Origin: Emydura subglobosa
Taxonomy: Eukaryota > Chordata > Testudines > Chelidae
Length of the DNA: 64,000 nucleotides
Direction of reading: 5' to 3'
NCBI GenBank assembly: GCA_007922225.1
Contig: ML679961.1
Coordinates: 72,520,890 to 72,584,889, forward strand
Of this stretch, positions 1-11,759 are shown in pieces. Positions within the stretch are counted from its first letter, which is position 1; each line of letters starts with the position of its first letter. The position numbers were made by a program, and so were the translations under genes. The notes below the pieces were generated by a model. That model searched no databases, had not been told where the DNA came from, and saw nothing but the letters and a program-made list of their open reading frames with translations.

Positions 1-2600
1 ATTAAACACAGGGGAATCAAAAAGGCCCATTGCAGAAAGCTTCATGGAGTCACCAGTCTGAGAGTAATTATTTTCAGTGTGGAAAAGCAAGTCTTGCTAA
101 ATTCATGCCAGAACAACATTTCTTCACTTCTGATGGCAAATGCACCTTTTAAGCAGCAAACAGGGGAAAAAAAATTCCCAGCAACCCTCGGAAAAATCAT
201 GCTTTAACCTAAATTATCTGACAGCATCCAAAAATGTAGTAGGTGCCCTCACAGTACAGATGAAATGACAAGCTTCTTACCCTGAAGAATTTACAATCTA
301 AAGCCCTAATCCTGCACCTAGATCAGTGTGGGTGCAGGAGTCTGCCTGAACAGAGCTGGTTGCAGGAGTGGAACTTAATTTCACGTGGGATGCAACAGTG
401 CAGGAATAGGGACTGCAAAACTTGGCTGGGGAAGAAAGGGCAGGGCTTACAGCAATATGATGTTGTGATCTGTCAGCGAAAGGCACAAGCAGGGAATGAT
501 TCTCTTTTAAAAATATAAATAAATAGATTAATAATACCAGAATGTCTGTTGACTCACTATTTTCATAAACACTTTGCTCCCAGACAGGAATTTGCCTTTC
601 TCATGCATTAATCTGAAAACTCCTTAGGGGCAGGCTCTGTATATCCTTTTATTTCAAGCACTGTGCACACTTACATTACCGTAGAAATTATGGATATCAG
701 TTTTCCACTGGCAGAGACTAATTTACCAATTAAAAAACCCTTTTTTTTTACAGATTAAATGTTGTTCTCTTTCACAAAATGGTCTCCTCCCCCCATCATT
801 GGTAGATGAGGCTATTGGTATTTTGCTGCCTGTTCAGATAACCTGTAGTTAGAATCAAACAGATAATTTGCAGTGAATACTTATCAGACATATGTAACCT
901 CTTTTTTCTGCATGCAGAATATCTGCAAACAGATCACCAGCTCATCACATTTGAATTTGCTCAATTTATTTTTTGCAAATTTTTGTACTCAACAATTGAT
1001 CTCAAACCTTAAGTAGTCAATACTCTTTCTGAAATTCAAGAAGCTTATTTGCACCTCGTCACATACCATATGTTATTCCTTCTGATTCTCCAAACTGAGA
1101 ATCAGGAGGTCCATATTCTAAATGAATCTCCTGGGGCTTTGAATCTTTCAGGGAAAGAGAGAGCAGATAACCCAGATTAAACAGAGTAAGACTATTTTAT
1201 ACCTTTTCCTTTCTGAGCAGGTCTTGCTACACGTATTGCTTCTAGTAAAACAAGGGGACTGTAAACTTAATTTATTGGCACAGTGCAGAGCATAAATTTA
1301 ACCTCCATTAATCGCATTCATACAAAGTAACTGTGTGGGCAGGAAAGTTCTGAGCCACATCGACAGCGGTCAAATCCTCATCTGGCCAATTTAATTGCTT
1401 CTGTGCGAGGCCTCTGGTGAAGGTTTTGAGGAACCGTGCTATCATCTGTTATCAATCAATGACCCACCACATGTGAGTTTAGACTTTGCTATTCATGATT
1501 ATTCAGATGTGAAAGCTTAAAATATGCTTTCTGTTGAACATCAATTACTCAGCTATGCATGGACAGTGCACACAGAGAGGTGGTGAGTGCCATTAGAGGG
1601 AATTCATTTATTTTGTTCTGCAGTATTGTTGCAGTTTTGTCTGTTACAGTACCTGACTGCACAGAGTCAGTGCCACACCCATAATCATCAGCACACCAGA
1701 GACATATAACATGGGGAACGGAACACTAGACTTTGTGTTCCAGAAACTCAGGCCTCTACTGACTGAGTTAAAGAAGAATTTCCACTGGCTGTCAACAGTA
1801 TTAGAGTTTGCATCCTCTTTGCAGGCTTCAAGTCACTAGAGGGAGACAGTCACATGCACCTGAATAGAGCTGATTTTATTCAGTAGATGGCACAGCTGGA
1901 TAAAAACAATATAACATAAGACCATACCATTACAACCTACCTCTAGGTAGGCGTGCACTAGCATATAAACTCAGCTTTTCTTAGGTACTGGTGATTCTGC
2001 ATTTTAGTCAAGAATGGCTAACTTTCCTTCAAAATGCGTCTAAACTTCAGCAGTATTCATAAGGTCAAAGTTGGCATGCTAGAACTGACCAACCCATTGA
2101 CCCAGGGCGCAGCTATGGTAACTAATGCAACAGATAACTTTTCTCTTAAAGACCTGGAGACATAAGCTATTGTCTCTAGTCATCTTTCTGTGGGTACTCT
2201 CAGACATTATTTTACACAATTGAAAAATAAAGAGAACATTTAGAATTCAGGTTCCAGAGCTGTGTACAGAACACATCTGATTGGGAGAAACCACTTCTCA
2301 GGAGTTTGGGGGGAAATTCATTCACCTTAATCATTTAATTGTTGGTCACAGTGTTGAGACTGCTAATAAAGGAACCCAGTAGTGCTAATTGTGATGGTGG
2401 ATTTTGTGATGTAATATTTATCTAGTTCATCTTACTGTTGGCTGTTTTCGAGAAGTGAAAAACAAGATCTTAGTTATAAGTAAATTGCCACTCAAGTCAA
2501 TAGATACTGAGCCTGTCCTAAGTGAGACATATTCACATTTGTAACTCTGACCCAATTCAGGACACCAGGTTTGGGTGAAATTCTGTCTCTGTCCGCCACT
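1..2600. other. Intergenic/intronic sequence with faint SINE debris
   Basis: AT-rich, no coding region I can support. Two faint traces stand out. At about 268-300 the phrase gaagaatttacaatctaaa matches the end of the amniote SINE seen better at 7,525. At about 610-690 the phrase ctccttaggggcaggctctgt, followed by a 'gcactgtgcaca' stretch, looks like the same SINE on the minus strand. The rest shows nothing recognisable. Confidence 0.5.
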
Positions 2601-2605
2601 CCTAC

Positions 2606-3010
2606 ATGTCACACATTTCTGACGTGGCATCAGAAAAACAACCTTTTGCAAAGAAGGAGGAAATGAAACTGTCTAGATCCCTTGGTCTGCAAGGGAAGTT
2701 GGCAGAGAACTGGAGGCAATTGCAAATTTTCTTAGAATCGACTGGTATTACAGAAAATTCAGACAGTGAAATCTTCTGCAGTGATGTATGTGCCAGGCCC
2801 AGAGGCATTGCTGTTTTACAATACATTCCAGTAGGGACAGGAGGATGCGACAAAATGCCAGGCAATAACTTTCAAAAATATAAGAATATTTTGATCCAGG
2901 GAAGAATGTCATTTTGGAAGACACATTTCTTTAGAAGAAACAAGCTGCTTAGGTCAGACAATTGTTTAGAACTGATGGGGGGAAAAATCCATAAAATATT
3001 TTTCATCTGA
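2606..3010 (+). pseudogene. Possible decayed retroelement gag fragment
   Basis: A 134-codon open frame on the plus strand. Near residues 30-48 it reads KLAENWRQLQIFLESTGI, which resembles the N-terminal gag region of some vertebrate Ty3/Gypsy elements (a 'GNLAENW..W..F..Y..ATG'-like motif). Nothing else in the frame is recognisable: no zinc knuckle, protease or reverse transcriptase follows, and no LTR was found next to it. The start codon is simply the first ATG and has no independent support. It could equally be a chance ORF. A repeat hairpin lies just downstream at 3,076. The gag idea is inference from one motif. Confidence 0.3.
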
Positions 3011-3075
3011 ATTTGCCAATTGGTCAAAATCAAAATGTTCCTCAGGACCGTGTGGATTTTGATGAACATCTGTCA

Positions 3076-3115
3076 GGAACCAGGCAGGTTTTTGATAGAA
3101 CCCTGCCTGGTTTCC
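3076..3115. repeat. Short perfect-stem hairpin
   Basis: GGAACCAGGCAGGTT (3,076-3,090) is followed by an 8-base loop and AACCCTGCCTGGTTTCC (3,099-3,115), its reverse complement apart from two single-base bulges. The downstream bases repeat CCAGG/CCTGG words (3,116-3,260). Probably part of a dispersed, self-complementary repeat; no gene context. Confidence 0.6.
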
Positions 3116-3464
3116 TGCCAGGTGATCTACCTGGCTCCTTGGCAGTGCTTCTGGTGGGCAAACAAGGAGTTGAAAGCCTGGAAGCAGTGGGAACCCCTAC
3201 TTCATAGTTCCTGAACAGTCCAGTCTCTCAGAGCTTCCAGGTAGCCTGCCAGGCAGACTGTCCCGGAGCTCTCTGGAAACTAAACTTAATCAGAACTAAA
3301 CAACATTTTAAATTTCAAATCTTCTGCAAAACAGAATTCTCCACCCAGCTTTATAATTGGCCATTGTGTATGCAACCTATGCCAGCTTGGTATGAGGCTC
3401 TGTCCCTCTCTAGTTGCACCTAGCCCCGCTAGATATTGATGAGTCAGCAACAATCTTACTAAGG

Positions 3465-3560
3465 ACCATGTGGCTTTTAGCTCATGCACTAAGCTTCAGA
3501 AGTCCCAGGTTCAATCCTGCCTGCTGACCACTAGGGTCTTGTTGGTGTTACATATAAAAG
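3465..3560 (+). repeat. tRNA-like SINE fragment
   Basis: The phrase tagctcatgcactaagc followed by cagaagtcccaggttcaatcc has the spacing of a tRNA anticodon arm and T-arm: ggttcaatcc matches the pol III B box GGTTCRANNCC. The A-box half is poor. A similar unit on the minus strand lies at 33,565-33,800. Not a functional tRNA, since no acceptor stem can be folded. Confidence 0.45.
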
Positions 3561-5370
3561 ATTTAAAAATTAAAGCTAAATTATGTGCATTGGAACAGTT
3601 AATAGATTGAACTAATCAGAAAAGAAATTGTATGTAGTATGTCTGATATCATTTCAAAGCAAGGTCAAGTCAACACATTGATTTGGCAATGCAAAAAACT
3701 GGGGGTATTTATAGGATTAATGAAAATTGTGCTTCCCAAATGAAAGTATTAGCATGCAGTGAAAGAACTACCTATCTAATAAAAGTGCATACTTACGTCT
3801 AAAGATAGAGGCTTAGAGCCTCACAGGGATTTTTAGGCACCTAACTCCCATAGATTCTGATCCAGAATGCTCAAATGACAGATTCCAGCCGTATTTGCAA
3901 TAAATATGGATGCAATCATAATATAATGCAAGATGTCCAGCATAAAGAGTGTAATGTTATATATGTAATAAAAGCAATCATGGATGTGTTGCTCTCAGTA
4001 CAAATTACAAAAGAAATTTAAAAGCAAAGTACATTGATGAACAGAGAGCTCGAGGATAAAACTGATGCTGATACAGAGTTGGAGCTCCAAATAAATTTAC
4101 AAAGCAAGGTTTTACTGTGAATTTGGCTTGTGATATTGGAATTAAGTGATATGCACCTGATTACCATAGGGCTGAATTTGTCTTAGCATCTTTAAAGAAA
4201 TTCATATTTTTAAGCCAAAAGAGAATCCTACTTGATTTCCCACAAATGTCACATTACCTACCAGCAAAATATTTTTAAAATGATGGTTATTCCTCAAAGT
4301 GACAATTGCTGAAGGTTTTTGCTTTTTTGTCTGGGCTACTGTTTGGAGTGCTGCGTGTTTATATGCAGGCAATTTAGATTTTTTTCCCCATCCATTTACA
4401 TCCAGGTACTGTAGCAAAGATGCTTCATCAATATGAAAACCCAGCTGGAGGAAGCTTAATCAAACAGTCAGTCAATTTTAAATTTAAAAAAAAAAAACAA
4501 CACCTCTAGCTTTAAAAATTGCCTCCATTAATCAGCACCAGCAAAGGCAGCAAGTAATAAATGAACTAGGCATACTTATTGCAAACTGAGACATTCAGAG
4601 CTCAACAAAGAAAAGATCTGGTGTGAAACAGACGTGGACTCGACCTAAGTGCAGAATGTTAGGGAACAAAAATTACCATCTTCAGTACTTTCCAACTCAT
4701 GTCAGAAACAAAATGAGTTTCGAAAGCTATTACCTGCTAAATGGAAAATTGCAGACCAGATGGCACTAATTAATTTGCAATTAAAAAATTGCCACAAACC
4801 AACCAAATATAATTAACTACTTTGCAAGATATGGTTATGCACAAAACTGACCTACCAGTTGTAAGGTGTTCTTGGAGCATATGATAGTTATGTAAACTGG
4901 TGGATGTTTGAAGAGTCAGATAAGCACCTTTAAATTCAGATGCTGTAGCACACTATCTTGGTTTCCTTAATCTACAAATCTGGGCCGGAAACTTTGTAAC
5001 AGATAAAACCTTCTGGTATTTTGGCAATTCCATCCCTGCTGTCAGCTAGAACCTAGATAAGAAGAAGAAGATGAAGAAAAAAAAAAAAAAAAGTTAATCC
5101 CTGAAAAGCTACAACATGGTTACATGATTGAAGAATCAGGTACAGGCTTCAATGGGATTATTTCTTTCCAGCTAGTATGTGCACTTCTAACTCACTACAC
5201 TGTATTTTAGGCTGGGAATATTAGGAGAATTTATGCTCTCTCTCGAGAGTCTTCCTGGTCTTGATTTGACTCTGAATGACCTCAGAACAATCTTTCTTAC
5301 TGTATTCATGCATGGAATATTGTCTGCTGATTAGAGAAGAGGACTCAAAGGCAGGACTTCTGGGCTCTGC
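3561..5370. other. No gene; one MITE fragment and a purine tract
   Basis: At 3,805-3,875 the words ttaggcacctaactcccatag match a widespread short reptile repeat whose relatives appear at 15,190 and 56,900. At 5,058-5,093 there is a purine run (GAAG repeats, then A16). Nothing else is recognisable. Confidence 0.45.
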
Positions 5371-5374
5371 TATT

Positions 5375-5610
5375 GAATCTTCCACTGTTTTGAGCTCTTA
5401 ATTGTGTGTGTGATCCCACTGACTGCAGCCTTCAACAAGGCTACCCCGATGAGTAAGGGCTGTGTAGCCTTGAACAAGTCACTTCCCCCAGTTTTACCTC
5501 AGCATCTCCGTTTGTAAATGGGGATAATAATTCACAGGGGTGTTGTGAGGAATTCAAGTTTGTAAAGCACTTTATGATCCTCAGATTGAACGTGCTATAG
5601 AAAATGTACT
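5375..5610 (-). repeat. MIR/CORE-type SINE
   Basis: Reads through the diagnostic order of a MIR-like SINE in reverse orientation: ttgaacaagtcacttcccc, cctcagcatctccgtttgtaaatgggg, ataataattcacaggggtgttgtgagg, then gtaaagcactttatgatcctcag and a 'gtgctataga' end. Only the tRNA-related half is missing or diverged. Family-level call from the text of the sequence; not aligned. Confidence 0.65.
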
Positions 5611-6605
5611 TCCTAGAGATGAAACTCTGGGGACCTGATCTCTGCTGCCTCTCTAATGGGCTACGAGCCCTACCAGCTCCTGAGAGCTAGCCAGAAGCAG
5701 GGGACAATCTGCTCCTTCATGTTCTAGGGAAGGAGCTTCAGTAATCTCCTCTGCCCCACAGCCCATGCTTTGGCCACCAGTATCCTCACTTCCACAGCTT
5801 AACTTAACTTGTTTACATAAGCTTTCCCTGGGAGCACTAGTAAGGCAGCCCTTCATGCTTGCGGACAAGCATTCTTTTAAAGGTGTACACACAAATACAC
5901 CAAATGTCCACTGTTTCATTTCCACCAGTCTACTATCCCAATACACTACCCCTTCACAGACCACCTTGCTGACTCCCTGGGCAGGAACAATGAGAAAGAC
6001 CCTGCTATGCATTTAGAAGCTGGGGACTCCTAGAAACTTGGGAAGCAAAAAGACCCACAGGAGAACTTGTCACCAGATACCTGCCACCCCACCTTCTAGT
6101 CCAATGGGTCATTGGAAAAGGAAGACATCACAAACAAAAATCTTGTAATGTGCCTTCTTGACGCTCCTTGCACCACATATAATCACCAAGAATTCCTAGT
6201 TCAACCTTTTCTCTGTATGAAGATCCTCACCCTAAGATATTGACTAATCATTTGAGTAGAAATGCATATACTTAATCAATACAGCCCTGCACTATATCTA
6301 ACGTTCTTTAAGAGCAATAGATAGTTAAGGCCCTTTTGCCTTAACTGTTAATTTTCTCCTGTCTTCATTAATAAGGCCATCCCAACCACTAGTATACTGA
6401 ATATAGGCTGTCAAAGCAAGAGTCCATGGAGTTCAAACACTTAGATAGATGGGAATTAGTTACTGTTTGAAAATAAAAAGCTCTGTATATTTGCTAAGTG
6501 TTCTTTATTATACCTATATCCAGCAGCATTTGAGAAAGCACTATCTTAGGATTTCAGATAGAACATACCGTAAGTAGCAGGCACAAAACTTTGGATAGCT
6601 CATTT
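5611..6605. other. No recognisable feature
   Basis: Two overlapping opposite-strand ORFs of 119 and 83 codons lie between 5,653 and 6,016. They have no motif, and each is the antisense shadow of the other. I see nothing else supportable. Confidence 0.5.
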
Positions 6606-6609
6606 TAGT

Positions 6610-6800
6610 TGATGTTCTCAAAAGCACTTCAAAGCATTTATTAATGAATCTTCACTTTACCCTTATGAAGTGAGCACAGTAAGTGTAGTCTCATTTTATG
6701 AAGGGGGAAACTGAGGCAGAGACATGCATCTTCCAGAGTTATGTCACAAGTCAGTGGTAGTGAGGGATAGATGCCAAGGGTGAAATCATACCCTCTGTAG
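6610..6800 (+). repeat. MIR/CORE-type SINE
   Basis: Contains cacttcaaagcattta, ctcattttatgaagggggaaactgaggcagaga and tatgtcacaagtcagtggtag, the standard plus-orientation order of a MIR-like SINE core and right half. Diverged; no clear ends. Confidence 0.65.
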
Positions 6801-6839
6801 AAGTCAAAGGAAGATCCCCAGTTCAAATGTCCCCTCTGG

Positions 6840-7095
6840 CTGATGAAGAGAAGGGATCTGAACAGTAATCTGCCACCTCTCAGGAGAATGCTCTACCTAC
6901 CAGACTATCCAATATTCCAATGTGAGGTGCCCTCTATCTCTCCTATTGAAGTTTTCCACTTTAATTAAGTATTAATTGGGCCAGAGAAAGAGTGAGGATT
7001 ATTATATAACCCAGTGGTTAGGGCACTCACCTGTGATAAAGGTTATAAGGGAATTGCTTGTCCTCCTTCTCAGCCCCCCCCCCCCCCCCTCCACT
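6840..7095. repeat. Inverted pair of tRNA-like repeat units plus C16 run
   Basis: 6,840-6,935 (…cctctcaggagaatgctctacctaccagactatcc) and the reverse complement of 6,976-7,068 (…cacaggtgagtgccctaaccactgggttat) are recognisably the same unit in opposite orientation, so the pair forms a loose inverted repeat about 40 bases apart. The second copy has a tRNA A-box-like core, gtggttagggcactc. It is followed by a C16 homopolymer at 7,074-7,089. Confidence 0.5.
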
Positions 7096-7520
7096 CCATC
7101 TTGTGTAGTTAGGCGGTCTCTGAGCACACGTGCTGGATCAGGCCCCACACTCAGTATAGAAATGTAGAAATGCAATGTTCTGCTGTTGTTGCCCATGAGC
7201 TTCCTTTTCCTGATCCTGAAGAGGATTTAGCTAATTATCTTCTATTCTATAAAATGCACATATGATAGGCTCAGACTTACCATGTGTCATGCATCTCATG
7301 TGGCACCCATGAATTTTGTACCCCTGCCACTCCTGCCCACTTCTCAGATAAAATGTTACGTGGGGTAGGATAGGATATTGAGGCTGGTATTCCTCAGCCT
7401 TCAAATCTATCTTAAAGTCCCATTTTTACATGATGGCTACATAGACTGTCACTGATTTTTTTTTCATACAAAAGAAGTGTCCTTGCAAAGTCCCAAATTT
7501 CAGCTGCTGCTCAGCCAACA
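7096..7520. other. No recognisable feature
   Basis: No coding, RNA or repeat signature seen. Confidence 0.5.
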
Positions 7521-7524
7521 GGGC

Positions 7525-7665
7525 AACAATATTTATTATTTGTATTGTGGTAGAGCTCTGGAGATCCCAGGCAAGGATCAGGGCCACATTGTGCTAGGCA
7601 CTGTACGCAAATATAATGAAAACATGGCCCTTCCCCAAAGAGCTTACAACCAAATATGGGAGATA
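7525..7665 (+). repeat. Amniote MIR-type SINE
   Basis: Contains tatttattatttgtattgtgg, tagagctctggagatcccaggcaagg, gggccacattgtgctaggcactgta and cccttccccaaagagcttacaacc in order. This is the best-preserved copy in the window of a SINE whose fragments also occur near 268, 610 and 50,690. The 74-codon ORF over it is not a gene. Confidence 0.65.
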
Positions 7666-8771
7666 ACTAATGGACACAACAAATGGATGGGAAGAGGATA
7701 AGGCAAGAGTGAGATGGTTAGTTTATTAGTGTAATCAACATTGATCCCAGCTGTATTCCATTTTACTTTTGCTCTGGAAAATTAAGAGTTTATTCAATTC
7801 AGTTTCCATGCCCAGCTACAGAGTGAACAATGCTTTTTGTTTTTCTTAATACCTATTTCAGTGTTCGCCCCAGTGCTGTTTGGTAAACCCTCTGTGTGAG
7901 CTGATTCTGACATATGAACAATGAAAACATTCAAATAATATCGTGCACTGCATAGTTTCAGTAAATAATTTTGAGTCAATGGCTTGTTCTTGTCAAACAT
8001 TTCAGATGTCTTTTTGTGTTCTCTGATTCGTCATCTAAGTCACATAGTATTGTATCTACTCCCTGACTGGATGATTCAAATTTTTGAACAGGTGAAAAAC
8101 AGATAATGAATAACTAACTTCCAGAACTAATATTTGGATGACTGAACATTTTTGATAAAATTAATGGAAGAATTCAGATTCCATGTCCATTTTCACAAAT
8201 ACTTGGTAATAGACTGAATACTTGTGAATAGTGAATAATGGGACCCCACAATTCATAGTGCACTGTTCTTAGTGCTTTGATTTGTCAAAATATTTGCAAA
8301 TCTGGACTTCAAAAAACCCACTTTGATCAGCTCTAGAGAGACTGGTAACTAAAGTCAGACTTCTCCTGAATTAACGAGTCACAGGCAAAAGCTCCCATGA
8401 TGCAAAAAACACTTCTTCACCGAATAATCGTGTTGATGATCATAGAGAAAGAGAAATGACACAGAGAGCATGTGACTGGGGGCTAGGAACACCAGTTTAG
8501 TTTAATTATGGGCTTGATCTCCTATTGAAGTTAGTGCAATTTGTATGTACATTGAATTTCCAGGTTTTGGCATCCTTATCTGAACTTTCATAATTACAAG
8601 TGTTAATAAGCATAGAATTACCAAGCCTATAAACTCAGCCCCAATCTATGACTCAGTACCTTCCTATGGCAGTTTATTCTAGGGGCTGCAAGGAAGCAAT
8701 ACTAGTATATTGTTCATGGTATTCAAAATTCTGCTAATCCTTTAATATTATCAAGTGATTGCCTTGTTTTT
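7666..8771. other. No gene; AT-rich, possible MITE fragment at the centre
   Basis: At 8,130-8,340 an AT-rich stretch ends in tgatcagctctag, an end-motif also suggested near 9,840. A short palindrome-type repeat trace (ctcctattgaagttagtgcaa) lies at 8,520. Nothing coding. Confidence 0.4.
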
Positions 8772-8779
8772 ACTTCATG

Positions 8780-9019
8780 CAGGGCTGCATTTAGGGGCAG
8801 GCAACCCAGGCAACCACCTGGGATGCTGGGCTTGGGGGTTCTGTTTTTGTTGTTAGTGACAAAAGGGAAAATAGAATGTTTTAAGTAAAATGTTTCAGGT
8901 ATTCCATGAAATGTACTACAAATGCAATAAAAATAAGGTATTCAAAAGTTTAACAAAAGGGAGAAGGGGACTGAAAATGCTTCTGGCCTGGGGCACCATT
9001 TGGTCTAAAGCTGTCCCTG
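8780..9019. mobile_element. Short non-autonomous hAT element
   Basis: A 240-bp element bounded by terminal inverted repeats CAGGGCTGCATTTAG (left) and, read from the other strand, CAGGGACAGCTTTAG (right), 11 of 15 positions alike. The flanks are an exact 8-bp duplication, ACTTCATG, at 8,772-8,779 and 9,020-9,027. An 8-bp duplication with CAGGG ends is characteristic of hAT transposons. There is no transposase: the interior is too short, and the 103-codon ORF crossing the right end is chance. It must have been moved by a transposase encoded elsewhere. Confidence 0.85.
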
Positions 9020-9027
9020 ACTTCATG

Positions 9028-9329
9028 GAACTATTCTTAGTATGGTTCCAGTTTAGCAGGTACCTAAAGTTAAACATATACTTAATAATTGGATGTATAG
9101 CTGTGGACTACTGCATTGGTGCCTGTACCATTAATAATTTGAAACCTTCTACTTCAAGTAAATTTTTCAAGTTCCCCTTCTGCAGAACTATGAAAAGGTG
9201 ATTTTGGTGGCATGGAATAGATCTTACTTTCTAAATGAAGTAAATACTTTTTGAGTGGGTGATATAATATAACAAGGGTATTATGGGGGAAATGAATAGC
9301 TACTCCAGGCTATCTCCTTAAGGAAACAA
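9028..9329. other. No recognisable feature
   Basis: AT-rich; nothing supportable. Confidence 0.5.
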
Positions 9330-9850
9330 GAGAATAATAAAAAAAAAAAAAAAAAAAAAAAAGCAGATCTAGACAGGAAATGTTTTTCCCATCCAGCGAG
9401 AATTTTCAAGATTTCTAGTTTTTGTTTTTGGTTTTTTTTTTTCCCATCCCACATCTTGGAAAATTCTAAATTGGAAATTTTCACAAAGTGAAAATCATTT
9501 AAAAAGAAAAAGAAAAAGAAAAATTCAAGCTGGGTCAATCAAAACATGTTGTTTTGATTTTGACTGTTTTACTTTTTTAAACTTCTTTTTTATTATAATC
9601 TATCTTTTTGTTTCAAAATGAATTACAACCTCCAGAATTGAACATGTTCACTTAAAAATCTTGAAATCTGATATTATGACAATTTAAATGTAAAAAACAC
9701 AAACCTCCCCTCCCCCCCCAAAAAACAAACAAACAAACAAACAAACAAACAAACAAAAAAAACACTTGAAACTGACCCTTTTCTGCAAATAGTTTTGGTT
9801 TTAATGAATCTGTATTTTTGGATGATAAATCATTTCATCAAAATATTCCT
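9330..9850. repeat. A/T-rich repeat block with A24 and (AAAC)n
   Basis: Contains an A24 run (9,339-9,362) and an (AAAC)n microsatellite at about 9,720-9,757. Around them are fuzzy self-complementary words (gaaaattttc, ttggaaaattc, aaattggaaattttcac) similar to the blocks at 38,480-38,740 and 57,480-57,905. The ORF on the minus strand with phenylalanine runs is an artefact of the T tracts. Confidence 0.55.
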
Positions 9851-10600
9851 GACTAGCTCTACAATTAATTAGTGCTTTAACTCCAGATGACCACAGTGCT
9901 TAAATATGCAGAAGTGCTCATATTTGCCTCTTGCAGAGGTTTCATTGCAGAGATTTCATTGATGTTTGGAGGAAAAGGGAGTGATTGCTTTATAGTGTTT
10001 CTAGAAGAGAAGAAGGAATAGGGGGAACTGCATCTATGCTACTATCTGTATTAAAAACTGGAAGCTACAGATAACAGCAGTCCATGCTGAGCCCAGTCAG
10101 TCAGCATTGTTTCCCCCCCCATCAGTCATTTGGATTTTTCATATTACAGCATCAGGAATAAACTCAGACATGGTAAATCCCTATTGCTCAGAGCACAAGC
10201 CAGGGATACTCACTCATTTTGGTGCTATAGTTTTCTATTTCAAATGAAAAAGTCAAGTTTTGCTCCCTGTTGCCCAAGACTAAACAATTCACATCCTTAT
10301 AAAATATATTTGTTCCTGGCAGATTGTAGCTGGGTTGTTTCTAGAGTATCATTCAAGTGATGCACAACAACAACAAAAATGATTGAATATGTAAGTCTTG
10401 CATTACTATTCTGTGTGCTGAACTGGCCCTGAGTATGGTTAGAACTGAGTTATAGATACTCAAGCACTAGCAGATTACTCTTATTACACAGAAATATCTA
10501 ATGATGAAACATTTGTAAATTAAAAGTGTAGGTTTGTTTCCCCAACTGAAGGACTCAATGAATCAGGTTGGAATTTCATAAATGGACAAGAAGTTTGATC
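9851..10600. other. No recognisable feature
   Basis: A 76-codon ORF at 10,130-10,360 has no recognisable motif and no splice or promoter support. Confidence 0.5.
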
Positions 10601-10604
10601 AGAA

Positions 10605-10770
10605 AAAGAGCATGGTGTAGTGGTGAGTCCGGGACTAGGACTCAGGAGTAGGGGGATCTTTCTCTTGCTCGGATATTGACTTTCTGTGTGATCTTTGGCA
10701 ACTCATTTAATCTCTATCTCTCTGCGTGTGTCTCAGCAATAAAATGGTTGGTTATCTAGTTTTTCTTTGC
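10605..10770 (-). repeat. MIR-like SINE
   Basis: Reads catggtgtagtggtgagtc, ggactcaggag, attgactttctgtgtgatctttggcaactcatttaatctc and caataaaatgg: the head and right half of a MIR-like SINE in reverse orientation, diverged. Confidence 0.55.
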
Positions 10771-10979
10771 AACAGTTTAGCATGTCCACACAAAGCATGC
10801 CTTAAAACTGAAGCTGTTTCAGTGCAGGTGACGCTTTCTGAAAAATTTATCCATAGTATTCAGTACTGTTCCTGAAGTCAGGAGCTTTTACTAAACACAG
10901 GCTAAAGATCTCCTTGCTTGTGTTACATTCAGTCCGTACTGTGATGAGGTTTTCACCCCCGTACCATCTTGGAGGGAGT

Positions 10980-11645
10980 TAAGGTGGCCCAATTAACCTT
11001 CACAGTTGCACATAAAGGGAGGCTCGGGGATTTATAAATTACAATTGTGATGAAGCCCAGCTAGGAAAGGAGCCGGCGAGGCATTAAGGGGGGAGGGCGA
11101 GGGAATTGTAGTGATGAAGGCTGCAATTATTTTCTAGGCACTAGAGAGAGAAAGGAGGAAGCCTTCTAGAAGAGTAAAAACCCTGAGCATCCAGGCCCTG
11201 AAGGAAGGGTTTATCTAGAAGGGAACTAGGGAAGAAGCCTGAGAGAGGCAGAGTAGGAAAAGGCTCACAGAAACAGTAGCAAGGAGGGACATTGCAGACT
11301 TTGACTGCTGGTTAGAGGGTTGCTGAGCTGGAACCTAGAGTAGAAGGCAGGCCTGGGTTCCCCTACTAGCCACTGGGGAAGTAGCTGAATCTGCACAGTG
11401 AATGGGAAGACTGTCTGATCCAGTTTAGCTGGAGATCCTCTGATACTCTGGAAGGAGAAAAAACCATAGTGACCTGGCCAGAGAGCCAAGCCACAAAGAG
11501 GGAGCAACTAAGTGATGAAGAAGTGTGCAGAGAACAAGTGCAGCTACAGAGCAAGTGGAGTAATAGAGGAAGGGTTCCTGGAAGGCCCTAATCCCCAGAG
11601 CGGCTAGAAGGAGTCCCAATAGTGAGTTAACCCGGTTACAGGTAC
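10980..11645. repeat. Purine-rich interspersed repeat
   Basis: Purine-rich segment (many gaagg/agagg words) with ctgggttcccctactagcc near 11,351. That phrase recurs as gagggttcccctactatcc near 49,212 in the repeat at 48,815-49,460. Three overlapping minus-strand ORFs (up to 120 codons) are antisense readings of this repeat. Class not identifiable by eye. Confidence 0.4.
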
Positions 11646-11759
11646 GCAAACAAACAATGTTGGCATAACCCCTGAGATGTCTGAGTATAAATATGCAACG
11701 TTGTATGGTAGTTGTGATTGTATGGAAGTGCAATTTCAAAGCCTTTTTGAGGCTGTTCA

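Noticed and set aside
3465..3560. Possible tRNA gene
   Set aside because: B-box and anticodon-arm-like spacing but no closing acceptor stem; similar unit at 33.6 kb, so SINE-derived.
6976..7070. Possible tRNA gene (gtggttagggcactc)
   Set aside because: A-box-like core only; no B box and no acceptor stem, and an inverted sibling copy lies nearby, so it is a repeat.
9281..9538. Phenylalanine-rich 85-codon ORF
   Set aside because: Product of T/A homopolymers.
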